Below, piece by piece: positions 1 to 9,709 of a stretch of DNA of 44,398 nucleotides. Location of the stretch: the NCBI GenBank assembly GCA_003427395.1, contig BFEA01000035.1, positions 460,366 through 504,763 of the forward strand, given 5' to 3'. The position numbers and the translations under genes are program-made. How positions within the stretch are numbered: position 1 is the stretch's first letter; each line of letters begins with the position of its first letter. Source of the stretch: Chara braunii. Lineage: Eukaryota > Streptophyta > Charophyceae > Charales > Characeae. The notes beneath the pieces were generated by a model. The model saw only the letters and a list, made by a program, of their open reading frames with translations, made no database searches and was not told where the DNA came from.

Positions 1-7
1 CAACAAT

Positions 8-163
8 CAGCCAGTGCCTGATCTGCTAATGAGCAGCCAGTGCTTGATCTGTCAATGAGGAATGAGTGTTTGACCTGCCGATGAGCAGCCGAAGCCTGAT
101 CTGCCAATAAGCAGCCCGTCCTTGATCTGCCAATGAGCACTAGGAAGCTGATCTAGCTATCAA
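8..163. repeat. 26-bp minisatellite, six units
   Basis: Six consecutive 26-bp units start at 8, 34, 60, 86, 112 and 138. Each has the pattern CAGCC-(variable)-TGATCTGCCAATGAG. Units 1, 2, 4 and 5 are close to each other; units 3 and 6 are more diverged. The array begins at the window edge and may continue to the left. No coding role is visible, since 26 is not a multiple of three. Confidence 0.9.
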
Positions 164-1329
164 CAGCATCGAAGTCACCCAAACTCTTTTGCTTGTGTCC
201 GTCCAAACATCTTCGCGTTCCTGGTGGATGATCATGACCAGGTGCTTTTCGCTGCTCGCTCACTCGAGAGTTTAGTTCCATCTCACTTATACCGGCTCTC
301 CTGCTCTCACTCCGCTCTAACTCTCCATCTCTCTCACTTTCAAGGATGTGCCCGAGGCTCTCTTTCACGCTGTTTCTCTCACTCATGCTCCCTCACTCCC
401 TTACTCACTTCGTCACTTACACACTTAGCCCACACGGTCACTCACCTATCCACAAATGGGCGCACACCATCTCACTTCTCACTGCAGTTCTCCCTGCATT
501 CCGCTTGCTCACGCGAAGAGGCACCCTCGGAACAGGGCAGGCAGGCAGCCATTGCCTTGGTCACTCCGCTGTTCGTCTTGGTCCCTGTTGTCTCCTTGGT
601 CGCCTCCGTGAGGAACCTCCCCGCTGCCGAATCCCCCAGTTCTTCCGCTGGTCTGCCCTATATTCCCTCAAGGCCGCTGCCTCAGGCCAGGGAGAAAACC
701 CCAGTCCCCCGCTGGTGGTACCTGTTCACAACCGAAGGCTGGCACCGCACCCGCAGCACCAGGCCCACAAAACAGGAATATAATCCCCGCCAGCAACTAC
801 GGTTCAGTTGGTACCGAAGGCTTCGGCCCGATAGTCCTGGGCTTGTGCCGCTTGGTTCGAGGATTCACCGTATGAGTAAATTGTTCCTAGTTTTTGGACC
901 GGACCACATACCGCACCAGGGAACAGTACCGCCGGACAGCGAGGAACCGTCCCAGTTGAGAATCAGCACTCTGTATCAAAATTAATGTGGACTGCAGCAG
1001 CCGTACCAGCGACCGTGATAATTTTGTCGAACTGCAGATAGGCCATGCCGAACCAATAACCATACCTGAAACAAATGTTTCGAGCTGCAATGGCATGTCT
1101 CAGGGTCGTGCAGGTGCCGATTAAGAGAACCGCGGCCGTCCTGAAGTGGACTGGAGTACCGTGTCAGGAAATACCAACGCCGAAACGCCCAGTACCGTGC
1201 CTGTTCCGAACCTGTGTACAACCTACTGCCGTAACCGAAAATCGGACCTACTCACTCAATAACGCTTGGCAATCCCGGGGTTAGTAATCACGTGGATCGG
1301 GAAAATCAAAGGGACTCGTACGAATCGAC
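164..1329. other. GC-rich stretch without a recognisable gene
   Basis: Open frames exist here on both strands, the longest being 224-985 on the plus strand. Their translations are rich in Ser, His, Leu and Arg, carry no recognisable domain and overlap in several frames. From about 720 to 1215 the words GTACCG and CCGAA recur many times, suggesting decayed repeat DNA. I see no RNA gene or LTR boundary. Confidence 0.5.
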
Positions 1330-1359
1330 GGACACAAGATAAATAAATGTTTTTCAGTC

Positions 1360-1601
1360 AAAATTTCATCAAGAATGAAATCCCTTAAAAAATTAATCAA
1401 ATAATTAATAATCATCTGTTTTTTTTTAAACTATTTTCCTCATTATAAATACTATTATCAGAATTAGCAAAATTTGAGGACAATCTCATTAAGAGTAAAT
1501 TCCAAAGAAATTTAATTAATTAACAGATTTTCATTTGTTTTCTCCCCTTTTATTATTTTTAATCCTTTTTCTCAATTTTAATTTAGTTGTTAGAATTAAT
1601 A
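1360..1601. repeat. AT-rich block with an imperfect internal duplication
   Basis: This AT-rich island lies between GC-rich neighbours. A first copy (about 1360-1468) and a second (about 1469-1601) share the order: AAAATTT, a CTCATTAAGA/CATCAAGAAT word, TTAATTAAT-type words, a T run, CCT(T/C)ATT-like words and a final AGAATTAG/AGAATTAAT. Divergence and indels are substantial, so this is an old duplication. No coding potential is visible. Confidence 0.55.
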
Positions 1602-1605
1602 AAAA

Positions 1606-2288
1606 TTGATGGTCCCTTCCCTCGTCAAGTGCTTAGTGTCAAAAGGGGTGCGCCGAACCCTAAAACCGTATCTCGTCACCACGGCCGGCCGCAACGGGAA
1701 CAGCCTCAGATCAAAAGAAAAAAGGGTAGGCGCTAGGGGCGGTTGGGGCGGCTGTTCATCATGTCGATTTCAACGGTCAGTTCTAACAATTGACGGGAGG
1801 GTTTTTAGGGGTCCCTTCCCTACCCCTAATTTTTCCCGACCGGTCAGATGGAAGCGCAGGTCAATTCTCCCCTAGGCGCTTAGCCCAAGGCTCAATCCTG
1901 TGTATTTCGGGTGGGCGACTGGGTTGCGGCCGCCCGACACTCGTACTGACCGGCGGGCTGCTTGGTGTGGCACAGTAGGCCCAAAATCCGAGCTGTGGGC
2001 TGCACAACAGACCGTCTAAGTCTTGAGAAGACCTGCCGATCACATCGTCCTGTCTGCGGCGTTAATTATAATTCCTGAGGAGTTCTGGGGATCTCCTTAA
2101 ATCCCTCCTGATCAGCAACAAGTCTTGTAGTGAAAGCCTTAGAGCAGGTCTAGGCTAGAGATCCTAGTTGACAAGATCCTGTCTGGATTCTGTGAGTCCT
2201 TAGATTGGGTCAATAGGTTGGTCAGTCAGGGGGAGTAGAGTCTAAGTGGTGAGGAGTGGAACCATTATCCAGTTGTGCACCAGACACC
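1606..2288 (+). other. Region upstream of gypsy element 1, possibly leader or decayed 5' LTR
   Basis: No gene is seen. The word GGTCCCTTCCCT occurs twice (near 1611 and 1811). The second lies in a small hairpin with TTAGGGGT and ACCCCTAA arms. A 5' LTR and untranslated leader of element 1 would be expected here. I could not match the segment to the LTR-like DNA after 8077, and I found no convincing primer binding site. Confidence 0.35.
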
Positions 2289-2344
2289 ATGGTTGAAACC
2301 CGTAGTGGGAAGAGTATTGCCCCCCAATCCGAGGCCGAAGACCT

Positions 2345-2586
2345 GCTCTAAGGAGGAAGTTAAAAGCAATCGCAGAGGAGCAGGCAACGAAAAAGAAGAG
2401 GCTAGAAGAAGAGATGCTAAGATTCCAAAAGGAGAAGATGATGATGCTGTCTCTTATACACATCTAGATGTGTATAAGAGACAGGCTCTAAGGAGGAAGT
2501 TAAAAGCAATCGCAGAGGAGCAGGCAACGAAAAAGAAGAGGCTAGAAGAAGAGATGCTAAGATTCCAAAAGGAGAAGATGATGATG
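2345..2586. repeat. 102-bp identical direct repeat flanking the adapter
   Basis: Bases 2345-2446 and 2485-2586 are identical (offset 140), separated only by the adapter. This is what is expected when a read crossing a mate-pair junction is left untrimmed and the same locus is placed twice. The duplication is most likely artificial, and the true sequence probably has one copy. Confidence 0.92.
2447..2484. other. Nextera mate-pair junction adapter embedded in the assembly
   Basis: Two 19-bp Tn5 mosaic ends sit head to head: CTGTCTCTTATACACATCT (2447-2465) and AGATGTGTATAAGAGACAG (2466-2484). This 38-bp palindrome is the circularisation junction of Nextera mate-pair libraries, not natural DNA. 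Reading through it gives the well-known contaminant peptide S-Y-T-H-L-D-V-Y-K-R-Q. Its flanks are the two copies of one 102-bp sequence. Confidence 0.97.
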
Positions 2587-4562
2587 TGACAACAGGAGGA
2601 GGAAGAGAGGAGGAAGGGTGTCGAGGAAGAAGCAGCAGCAAAAGAAGAGGCGGAAGTGGAAGAAGAACCCCTTGAAAGGAGGCGAGGGGGAGACAGAGGA
2701 GAGACAAGTGGCACGAAGGAGGAGGAAAAATGGATGGAGAAAAAGATAAACGAGTGGGTGGCTAACCTATCGTTGGGGGAAAACGAAGAGGTACTGTTGT
2801 ACGTGCCGCAGGAGGAGAGGGAAGCGTTCGCCAGGGAGTTGGAAGCGATAGGGGATCCCCTGGAACGCCGAACAACAGAAGACGAGAAAAAGTTATATGG
2901 AAATTACGTATGATGAGGGAGAAGAAGAGAAGGAGGGAGGAAGCCAACCGGGTGGCTAGAGAGGTGGAGAGAGTTCGGGCATGCAGACAGGAAGTGCAGG
3001 CCCAAGCAGAGACCCCCCCGAAATTAGATAAGATTCTGGGTTACCTCGAGATTCTGAATGAGGCCTGGCTTGAGGAGCATCAGGCCAACAAGGGTCACGA
3101 TGTGACCCTGCATGCCATCCGGTTCGGTTTTAGAGAGTTCGTGCGCGACGTGGTAACCAACGACGGGACCGAAGTTAAAAAACTGAAGGAAGGCGCAGAG
3201 AAGTTCTGTGTTGGCGCCATTGAAGGCACCAAAGTCATGGCCACAGCAGAGGCCGCAGCACGTCCTCGCAAAGAGCCTGTAAAGCTCAAATTCCCTAACG
3301 CTTATAGCGGGAAGAAGAACGATAGCTTTGATAACTGGGAGGCCAGTATCAATACATACGTATATTTGCAGCATATCGCCCCCGAGGAGCAGGTCCTCGT
3401 CGCCTTCCATGCGTTAAAGGACGAAGCGGCCAGCTTCGCCAGGTCCCTTGCGCGCGCCGCCGATTGCGAGCATAACATGATTGCTTATTCCAGGCTTACC
3501 CCTCTCTCCAAGTTCCTCAAACTCCTGCGTGAGAGGTTCGCTGACGTCACAAGAGGCGTCAGGGCCTCTAATAAACTTCAAACCATCCACTCGCGACAGT
3601 GGAGGAGTGTGCAAGCACTCAAAGTTGTCATGGACGACTTAGTAGCCGTCCCAGACCACGGGGTCACTGAGACCCAGTTGGTTCAACTGTTTTATCGTGC
3701 CATGCCAGAGCCCTTGCGAGGGCACTTCTTTGACAAGACCCAGCAGCCTAACATCACATATGACGCGTTGAGTCGGGAAGCGGTCTTGTTTGAGGCCAAA
3801 TCCATGCCAGTTTCCACTTTCGGGCATAAAGACTTGGACAAGGGTAAAAAATGGAAGGGTCGTACCATCTCTGGCCAAGTCAGGGCCCAGGATCATTTGA
3901 TCCTCACTTTAGATGAAGGTGGTACTGATGAGGTCCCCTACAGTCAGATCGAGTCGGGACTTGAGGAGGAGGACAATAGCGTAGGTCAGGGGAGGTCCTA
4001 TGCAGCTGTCGCGGCTGGAGGGAGGCTGCAAAGAAGAGGAGGAGGCCAGGGCCAAAGGGTCCAGGCCATGGGAACCCGAGGATCGGGCGCACAGGGGGTT
4101 GGCGGTTAAGGGAATCATCCGTGGGAGGTAGGGGTCAAGGTCCCCCGCCAAATCGTCAAGGTCCCAGTCGGTCCCCACATCGACGAGGTGGTAGGTCACC
4201 TCAAAGGTCAGGAGGTTGGCACCCAGGATGGCCATAAGGCCGGCCTTAAAAAGATTTGGGCCTGGACCAGAAAGTGTGGCAACAACGCATGGAGCAGGGG
4301 CACTGCATTTACTGCGGTGACCCTGCCCATATTATTAAATATTGTCCTAAGTATAGACAGGCCCGATGGGCTGCCCAGGAGTCAAAAGGCAGCCGCCGGT
4401 AGGGGTTGCAACTGCACCTACTATTAGGCCATGTGGGAAAGCGAGCGAGCGTGTACAGGAAACTCCCACACCACATGTGCCTTCGGCATAGGTTGCAGGC
4501 CCATGCCTAGTTAGCTGTACAGAGACTGCTTGTGTTAGTGTCTCTCTAGGCACTTCCCTCAC

Positions 4563-5120
4563 GTGCGTGGCAGAAGAGTTGAAAGAGAGGATGCCAGCCT
4601 GGGCCAAAATGAAAAAGATAGTAAAGGGCAGCTAGTGTTAGTTGATGTAGAAGTTTTTAGGAGCAGAGTAAGGGCTCTTATAGATTTAGGGGCTACGCGT
4701 AGTTATATTAGCCGTAAAGCGCTGAAAAAGTTGAGGCTAGGATTGAAAGTCCAAAAGTTAGAAGACCCCATAGTCAGTGTCCTCGCAGACAACCGCACTA
4801 TGCGTGTTGAGGACTACGTAGAGGGAGTCCAGGCATATTTCTGCCTAGAGAAAGATGGGAAGGTGGAGAAAGTTTTCCATTCCACGACTCTCCTCGTTCA
4901 GGATGACCTTCCTTTTGATATAGTCCTACGTATGGACTGGGGAGAGGCAGCAGGGGCCACACTTCATTTGAGAGAACATGAGTGTAGGCTCCCTAGTTCG
5001 TCAGGCGAGGTTAAGACAGCCCGTCTGTTCCACGTGTCAGGAGTAGACAACTCGCAGGCACATTGTTGTCTCAGTGCTCCCGCATTCGCACTGAGCCTAA
5101 GACAGATCAGGTCTTCGTAG
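4563..5120 (+). pseudogene. Aspartic protease domain of gypsy element 1
   Basis: This 185-codon stretch has the retropepsin order: an LVDVEVF strand, the active-site loop I-D-L-G-A-T-R-S-Y-I-S (codons for D-L-G at 4683-4691), then a D-D-L-P-F-D-I-V-L-R-M-D-W flap-end segment typical of gypsy proteases. The protease would process the Gag-Pol polyprotein. The usual D-S-G or D-T-G triad reads D-L-G here, so catalysis is doubtful. It lies downstream of the zinc knuckle in a different frame and overlaps the RT frame near 5063-5120. Confidence 0.85.
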
Positions 5121-6582
5121 TGTATGTCAGACCTGTCACTGAGCCTAAGACAGAGGATAGTTCCATGGATCCAGCCATTGCCAAGCTGCTGGAAGAGTTT
5201 AAAGATCTAACAGAGTCGTCGACAGGAGTAGTGCCTCGACCGATCCAGCACATAATAGAGGTAGAGCCTGGCAGTAGAACTCCTAAGGGAGCAGTCTACA
5301 GGATGTCCCCTAGAGAGTTAGAGGAGCTGCGCAAACAGTTGGATGAGCTCCTTGAGAAAGGTGGGATTAGGCACAGTGCGTTCCCTTTTGGAGCACCAGT
5401 TTTGTTTGTCCCCAAGAAGGAAGGAGAGTTGCGTATGTGTATAGACTATAGGGGTCTGAATGCCTTCACAGTAAAGAACGCTGAGCCACTGCCCAGGATC
5501 GGGTGCAGGGTTGCAGACATTTCTCGAAGATCGATCTAAAGTCTGGATATCATCAGATAGAGGTCCATCCTGATGACCAGTACAAGACTGCTTTCCGAAC
5601 TAGATATGGGCATTATGAGTTCATAGTGATGCCCTTTAGCTTGACCAACGCGCCTGCTACATTCCAGCGCTATGTGAATGATTTGTTTAGGCCGTGGTTA
5701 GATAGATTTGTCGTAGTGTATTTAGATGACACATTAGTGTTCAGTATGACCCTCCAACAGCACCAGGGTCATTTGAGGCAGGTCTTGGAGAAGCTGAGAG
5801 AGGCTAACTTCAAGATCAACGCAAAGAAGTGTGAATGGGCCAAGACACAAGTCTTGTACTTGGGCCACGTGTTAGACGAAGATTGCATTAAGCCAGAGGA
5901 CAGCAAGATAGCGACGATTAGAGATTGGCCAACGCCCCGCACATTGACCGAGTTGAGATCGTTCCTAGGTCTAGCTAATTACTATAGGAAGTTCAGGAGG
6001 AACTTCTCGACTATCGCCGCTCCCCTTCGCAGGTTGCTCAAGAAAGAGGCAATCTGGCAGTGGGATAAAGATTGTATGTCTGCGCTAAAGAAGTTGAAGC
6101 GCGCATTAATAGAGTATCCTGTCCTAAAAGTAGCAGATCCGTCCTTGCCATTTGTCGTGGTGCGCGCATTAATAGAGTATCCTGTCCTAAAAGTAGCAGA
6201 TCCGTCATTCCCATTTGTCGTCACCACGAACGCGAGTCAGTATGGTATAGGCGTCGTGTTACAGCATGACGACGACAATGGCTACAGACCCCTAGAGTTC
6301 ATGTCTGCGAGGATGCCCTCAGAGAAGGTCGCTACCTCGACGTATGAGAGAGAACTCTACGCTCTAAGGCAGGCCTTAGAGCACTGGAAGCATTACCTGC
6401 TTGGGAGGCACTTCAAAGCGTATTCATACCATGAGACACTTAGATGGCTGAAGACACAGGCCAAGATGACACCTAAGTTGACTAGGTGGGCTGCTGAGAT
6501 AGATCTCAAGCCAGTTAAGGGCAAGTACAATGTAGTTGCGGATGCTCTGAGTAGGAGATCGGACTACTTTGTCACTATCTAG
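5063..6582 (+). pseudogene. Reverse transcriptase and RNase H of gypsy element 1
   Basis: The first frame (5063-5518) carries the RT fingers: [11 protein letters not shown] and [11 protein letters not shown], then P-L-P-R-I. At about 5495-5510 a short stretch normally present between R-I and G-C-R is missing and the frame changes. The second frame (5503-6582) continues with [14 protein letters not shown], the catalytic V-V-Y-L-D-D-T-L (intact YLDD), the thumb/connection F-L-G-L-A-N-Y-Y, and RNase H-like words ending A-D-A-L-S-R. A 63-bp in-frame tandem duplication inserts 21 extra residues at the RT/RNase H boundary. In the RNase H part, T-T-N-A-S stands where T-D-A-S is usual, so the first catalytic Asp is Asn. 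Confidence 0.9.
6099..6224 (+). repeat. 63-bp in-frame tandem duplication inside pol of element 1
   Basis: Two units (6099-6161 and 6162-6224) each encode R-A-L-I-E-Y-P-V-L-K-V-A-D-P-S-(L/F)-P-F-V-V and differ at a few bases. The length of exactly 21 codons keeps the frame. The duplicated block ends just before the RNase H T-x-A-S motif. Confidence 0.95.
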
Positions 6583-7570
6583 ACATAGGGACTGACCTGC
6601 AGGAGAAAGTTAGACAGGCATATCCGCAGGACCCTATTTATAGTGACCTCCTCAAGAGAGTTAAGGAGGCCCCAGAAACCGAACCAGATTACCGCACTAC
6701 AGAGGGGTTGTTATTTGAGAAAACTAATGTCGTAGACCGCCTGTGCGTTCCCAACATGAGGAGATCTGTAGTTTGATCCTAGGGGAATGTCACGACACAG
6801 AAGGACACTTTGGTTGGCAAAAGATTCTAGCCAATCTGATGTATGCGTATACTTGGCCGGGAATGAAAGCTGACTGTATAGAGTATGTCCGCAGTTGCAA
6901 AGTATGCCAGAGGAACAAGAGTACTACGCGAGCCCCTCTAGGTCTTCTCAGACCCTTGCCTATCCCTGACCAGCCCGGAGACTAAGTGTCCATTGACATT
7001 ATGGATACCCAGGTCAAGAGTAGGCACGACAAGAGCCACGTCATGGTCATAGTTGATAGGTTTAACAAATATGTTGTTTTTGTTCCTTTGCCTGCAAAGG
7101 CCCGTACTGAATTAGTGATTCAGAAGTTTTTTGATTTTTGGGTTAGTGGGCATGGAGTCCCATTGTCTATAGTTAGCGATAGAGATAGTCGCTTCCCTAG
7201 CCAAAACTGGCAGAAACTGATGAGAGTCTATGGATCCAAGCTGTTGATGTCGTCTGGCCGCCATCCAGAGACTAACGATCAGACTGAACAGATGAACAAG
7301 ACCTTGCAGCAAGTTCTGCGTATGTACATTAGACCGGATCAGGTCAATTGGGACGAGATGTTGCCCAAGGTAGCTAGTGCGTACAATAACAACGTGCAGT
7401 TGTCCACCTGTCGCACTCCCAATGAGTTGCACAAGTCCTTTAGACCGCGCAGACCGTTTGAGGGACTCAATCGAGATCAGATTCGTAGGCTGCCACCCAG
7501 TACTAGGGAGTTTGCGATACAACACGAGAAAGAGATGGCCACTGTTGTTGAGAACCTCAGGAAGGCCTAG
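6582..7570 (+). pseudogene. Integrase of gypsy element 1
   Basis: A linker (from about 6582) leads into the HHCC zinc module, with G-E-C-H-D-T-E-G-H-F-G and S-C-K-V-C-Q around 6785-6912. The catalytic core follows. The three acidic residues of DDE are present: V-S-I-D-I (D1), I-V-S-D-R-D-S-R-F (D2) and D-Q-T-E-Q-M-N (E; the usual preceding G is D). TAA 6983-6985 interrupts just before the core and TAG 7568-7570 just after it. The frame also changes near 6760. The domain inserts element cDNA into host chromatin in active relatives. Confidence 0.88.
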
Positions 7571-8077
7571 CACCGGATGGTAGAACAGGCTAATAAGCAC
7601 CGTCGCCCGTCACCATTCCATGTAGGCGATTTAGTCTGGGTCAAGTCCAAAGAGTTTACTCCTGAGGAAAACATCTCGCAAAAGTTACTGCCCGCGTATA
7701 GAGGACCATGGCCAGTTCTAGAAGTCAAGGGCGGAGAGGATGGGTCGTCCTACACAGTAGAGATACCAGCACACCTCCATACCTACCCTGTGTTTCACGC
7801 ATCAAAGTTGTTGCCGTGTGTCACAAGTCAACAGTTTCCATCTAGACGGTCCGTGATCCCTCCAGACATGGACGGAAGGTACGACATTGATGGCATCGTA
7901 GGTGAAGATGTGTTTAGAACAGGAGGTAGAGGTCGTCCACAGACACAATATAAGGTCCGATTTGCTTATCAGGAGCCAGAGGACGGCCGCTGGTTTACGA
8001 GAACAGAACTTCTAGACACAGCTCCCGACATAGCCTACGAGAGAGAAAAGAAAGGAAAAGGTCCTGCCTTGGACTGA
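7571..8077 (+). pseudogene. Integrase C-terminal and chromo-like tail of element 1
   Basis: The 3' end of pol contains the conserved F-H-V-G-D-L-V-W-V-K segment, the P-A-Y-R-G-P-W-P-V-L-E strand and H-T-Y-P-V-F-H-A-S-K-L, typical of the integrase C-terminal (GPY/F) domain. A final Q-Y-K-V-R-F-A-Y-Q-E-P-E-D-G-R-W segment resembles a degenerate chromodomain. It is in frame with the integrase core and separated from it only by TAG 7568. Translation ends at TGA 8075-8077. Confidence 0.85.
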
Positions 8078-8381
8078 GTTATTCTCAGAGGACCTCGAAT
8101 TTAGGCCGGCGGGAGTGAAACGGTATGCACCAGTTAGCAACAGCGAGTGCAGATCCCAGGGCTAGATCCCTAGTCATTACCTGTGTACAGTATTTGTGTC
8201 CATCCCGAGAGTTGAACCCGTGACCTGTATATTTGTAACAGTTGGTAGACTGTCCAAGGGTCCGTCGGTAGCAGGGTTCGATCTGTAGATCTGTCGAGTA
8301 GAAGTCCTAGGGAGTTCTAGAAGTCGTAGCCGTAAACCTTCTGCAAGGTCAAGGTTGTAGCTGCTACATAGCTGCTACAGT

Positions 8382-8436
8382 CTTCGAAAGGCCAGGACCC
8401 AGACTTCCGGAAGGTCCTAGCAGTGGCCTTTCGAAG
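8382..8436. repeat. Compound palindrome in LTR-like DNA
   Basis: The outer arms are 13 bp and perfect (CTTCGAAAGGCCA at 8382-8394 and its complement at 8424-8436). The inner arms are AGGACC (8394-8399) and GGTCCT (8413-8418). The core CTTCCGGAAG (8404-8413) is itself a perfect palindrome and contains TTCnnGAA. It could fold as a hairpin or bind dimeric factors. Confidence 0.85.
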
Positions 8437-8639
8437 TTGCTCACGTTTTGGTTGAGGCAAGTGGGCAAGTGGTGAGCCCAACTGCAGTATGTCGACAAAG
8501 CGACTGCATCGAGCTGGCAGTGCAAACCCATGCAGTCAGCAGTACTGGTCCCAGTCAGTCCTAGTCCAGTCAAGCAAGTACCGCATGGACTGTGTGCAAC
8601 ACGGGTAAGGGAAAGGGCCAGACCAACAAGCTACAAAAG

Positions 8640-8646
8640 TATAAAT
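8640..8646 (+). promoter_or_regulatory. TATA-box candidate of the element 1 LTR
   Basis: TATAAAT lies in the LTR-like region downstream of the palindrome and upstream of a GC-rich stretch, the position expected for an LTR polymerase II promoter. No experimental support can be seen in sequence alone. Confidence 0.45.
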
Positions 8647-8960
8647 CAAAGGGCAGCGTCCAGCCATTGATTCATTCCTGCATAAGCCATGCGGATGCGC
8701 TGCCATAAGCGACTTGTGCGAGGTGGTCTGCAGTGAGCCCGAAGACGAAGTGGGCGAGAGAGAAGGAGCTTAGCCATAGCGATGGGTTAGCAGCGACCAT
8801 AGCCGCCATAGTTGTAGATAGAGTTCAATGTGTGTGTGTACAGAGTATCGTGTGTGGGATATCCAAGGTGATCCTGTGTGTGCGAACAAAGAGTTGAGTG
8901 GGTGTTGTGTCGCCATAGCCATTGAAGTGAATTTATATTTGAACTGTGTTCTTGGCTATA

Positions 8961-9618
8961 CCATATCTCTGAGTTTTGAGTGCGCGCTTGCCGGCAATTT
9001 GCTGCGCACCTGTTTGCATACATGTGAAGTGTGAAAGATAGCGAGCCTGATTGCAATAGACAGTGAGAGGTACTCGCGCTTGGAATCTGGACTTCAAGAA
9101 GACATTGAGTGAATTTTGGGCTTCCCCTCAAGAGGGAGACTTGACCAGAGGCTGCCATATCTGCATCGAAGACCTGCAAGTTGTTGCTTTGGTCTTCAAC
9201 ATCAATGGAGGATCCGGCGCTGTGACATGGGTGGAGGAAGACCCTCTTAGTCATGCTAGTACACTTTGTGTAGTGGTAGCTAGGGGTCAGGAAGACCTAT
9301 GAAATTGGGGGGTGAGTCGTTTTCCATCTTTGGAGGTCGGGCCTCACAGGAAAGTGCCGTGTGACTTGGGTATGCCCATGGGTGGTTGCTTGGTGCTTCA
9401 TGGCCTGTTGGGTTGTGCTGGGCTCTCTTCCTCTTCTCTGCGGTCTTGGTTGTGTGTGTGAGCATGTGGATTGCTTTCTCAGCTGACGGATGGATTGATG
9501 ATGTCTTGTTCTCAATGACATATCTTTCTACAGTGCACCTTCTTTTCATTATGAACGGCTATAGGAGCGCGTTCTTACTGAAAGTTGTCTTTTCCTTTTC
9601 AGTATGGTAGAGGCAGTT
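8961..9618. other. No recognisable gene
   Basis: Short open frames occur on both strands but carry no domain. TG-rich words (TGTGTGTGT near 8829) and short direct repeats are present just upstream. This is probably decayed repeat DNA between elements 1 and 2. Confidence 0.5.
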
Positions 9619-9709
9619 TGGGACAGTTTTGGGACACCTTTTTGATTGGTCCTGGTCCACGACCTACGTGGGACCCTTTGGGACTCAGTGGGACCAGGCC
9701 CAATGGGAC
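9619..9709. promoter_or_regulatory. Cluster of six TGGGAC motifs
   Basis: TGGGAC begins at 9619, 9630, 9669, 9679, 9689 and 9704, with spacings of 11, 39, 10, 10 and 15 bp. Two copies extend to GTGGGACC at 9668 and 9688, exactly 20 bp apart. GTGGGNCC is the known core of TCP transcription-factor sites in plants. The cluster lies about 440 bp upstream of the Gag start of element 2. A regulatory role is inference from motif density and spacing. Confidence 0.4.

Larger units (their letters stand above)
2289..4402 (+). pseudogene. Gag of gypsy element 1 (frameshifted)
   Basis: A likely start is ATG 2289 (M-V-E-T-R-S-G-K), which soon runs into a stop at 2349. A charged coiled-coil segment (R-R-K-L-K-A-I-A-E-E-Q) follows in another frame to 2913, broken by TGA 2587. 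The main part, 2910-4109, is a 399-residue capsid-like Gag region with F-R-E-F-V-R-D and F-P-N-A-Y-S-G-K-K segments. A CX2CX4HX4C zinc knuckle (C-I-Y-C-G-D-P-A-H-I-I-K-Y-C) lies at 4304-4345 in yet another frame and ends at TAG 4400. In the family, Gag packages element RNA into virus-like particles. Removing the artefactual 140-bp duplication and adapter would not restore one frame. Confidence 0.85.
2289..8077 (+). mobile_element. Ty3/gypsy retrotransposon 1, internal region (decayed)
   Basis: Gag, aspartic protease, reverse transcriptase, RNase H, integrase and a chromo-like tail follow in the standard Ty3/gypsy order on the plus strand. The reading frame changes at least six times and internal stops interrupt Gag and integrase, so this copy is non-autonomous. 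An adapter-linked duplication (2345-2586) lies in the Gag N-terminus and is an assembly artefact. Three other gypsy elements follow in the same orientation. The Gag wording resembles charophyte (Chara) elements from memory, which is inference. Confidence 0.9.
8078..8960 (+). other. Probable 3' LTR region of element 1
   Basis: This directly follows the pol stop and a purine-rich GGCGGGAG near 8107. It contains a 55-bp compound palindrome and a TATAAAT box 200 bp further on, followed by a stretch with CCATAGC-type words also seen near 16741 and 20346. This is the usual U3-TATA-R order of an LTR. I could not pair it with a 5' copy, so the exact ends are unknown. Confidence 0.5.

Noticed and set aside
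8-163. CRISPR-like array
   Set aside because: The 26-bp units are directly adjacent with no spacers: an ordinary minisatellite in a eukaryotic genome.
224-985. 253-codon open frame in the GC-rich left part
   Set aside because: Its translation is a Ser/His/Leu/Arg mixture without domain, an overlapping frame (346-783) is equally open, and recurring short words suggest decayed repeats.
1606-2288. 5' LTR of element 1
   Set aside because: Kept only as a possibility: no shared sequence with the 8078-8960 region, no TG...CA ends and no primer binding site were found.
2447-2484. Perfect 38-bp palindrome as a natural inverted repeat or transposon end
   Set aside because: It is identical to the commercial Tn5 mosaic-end junction adapter and occurs twice beside assembly anomalies.
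8270-8285. tRNA T-arm-like AGGGTTCGATC in the LTR region
   Set aside because: No A-box, cloverleaf or acceptor pairing is found around it.
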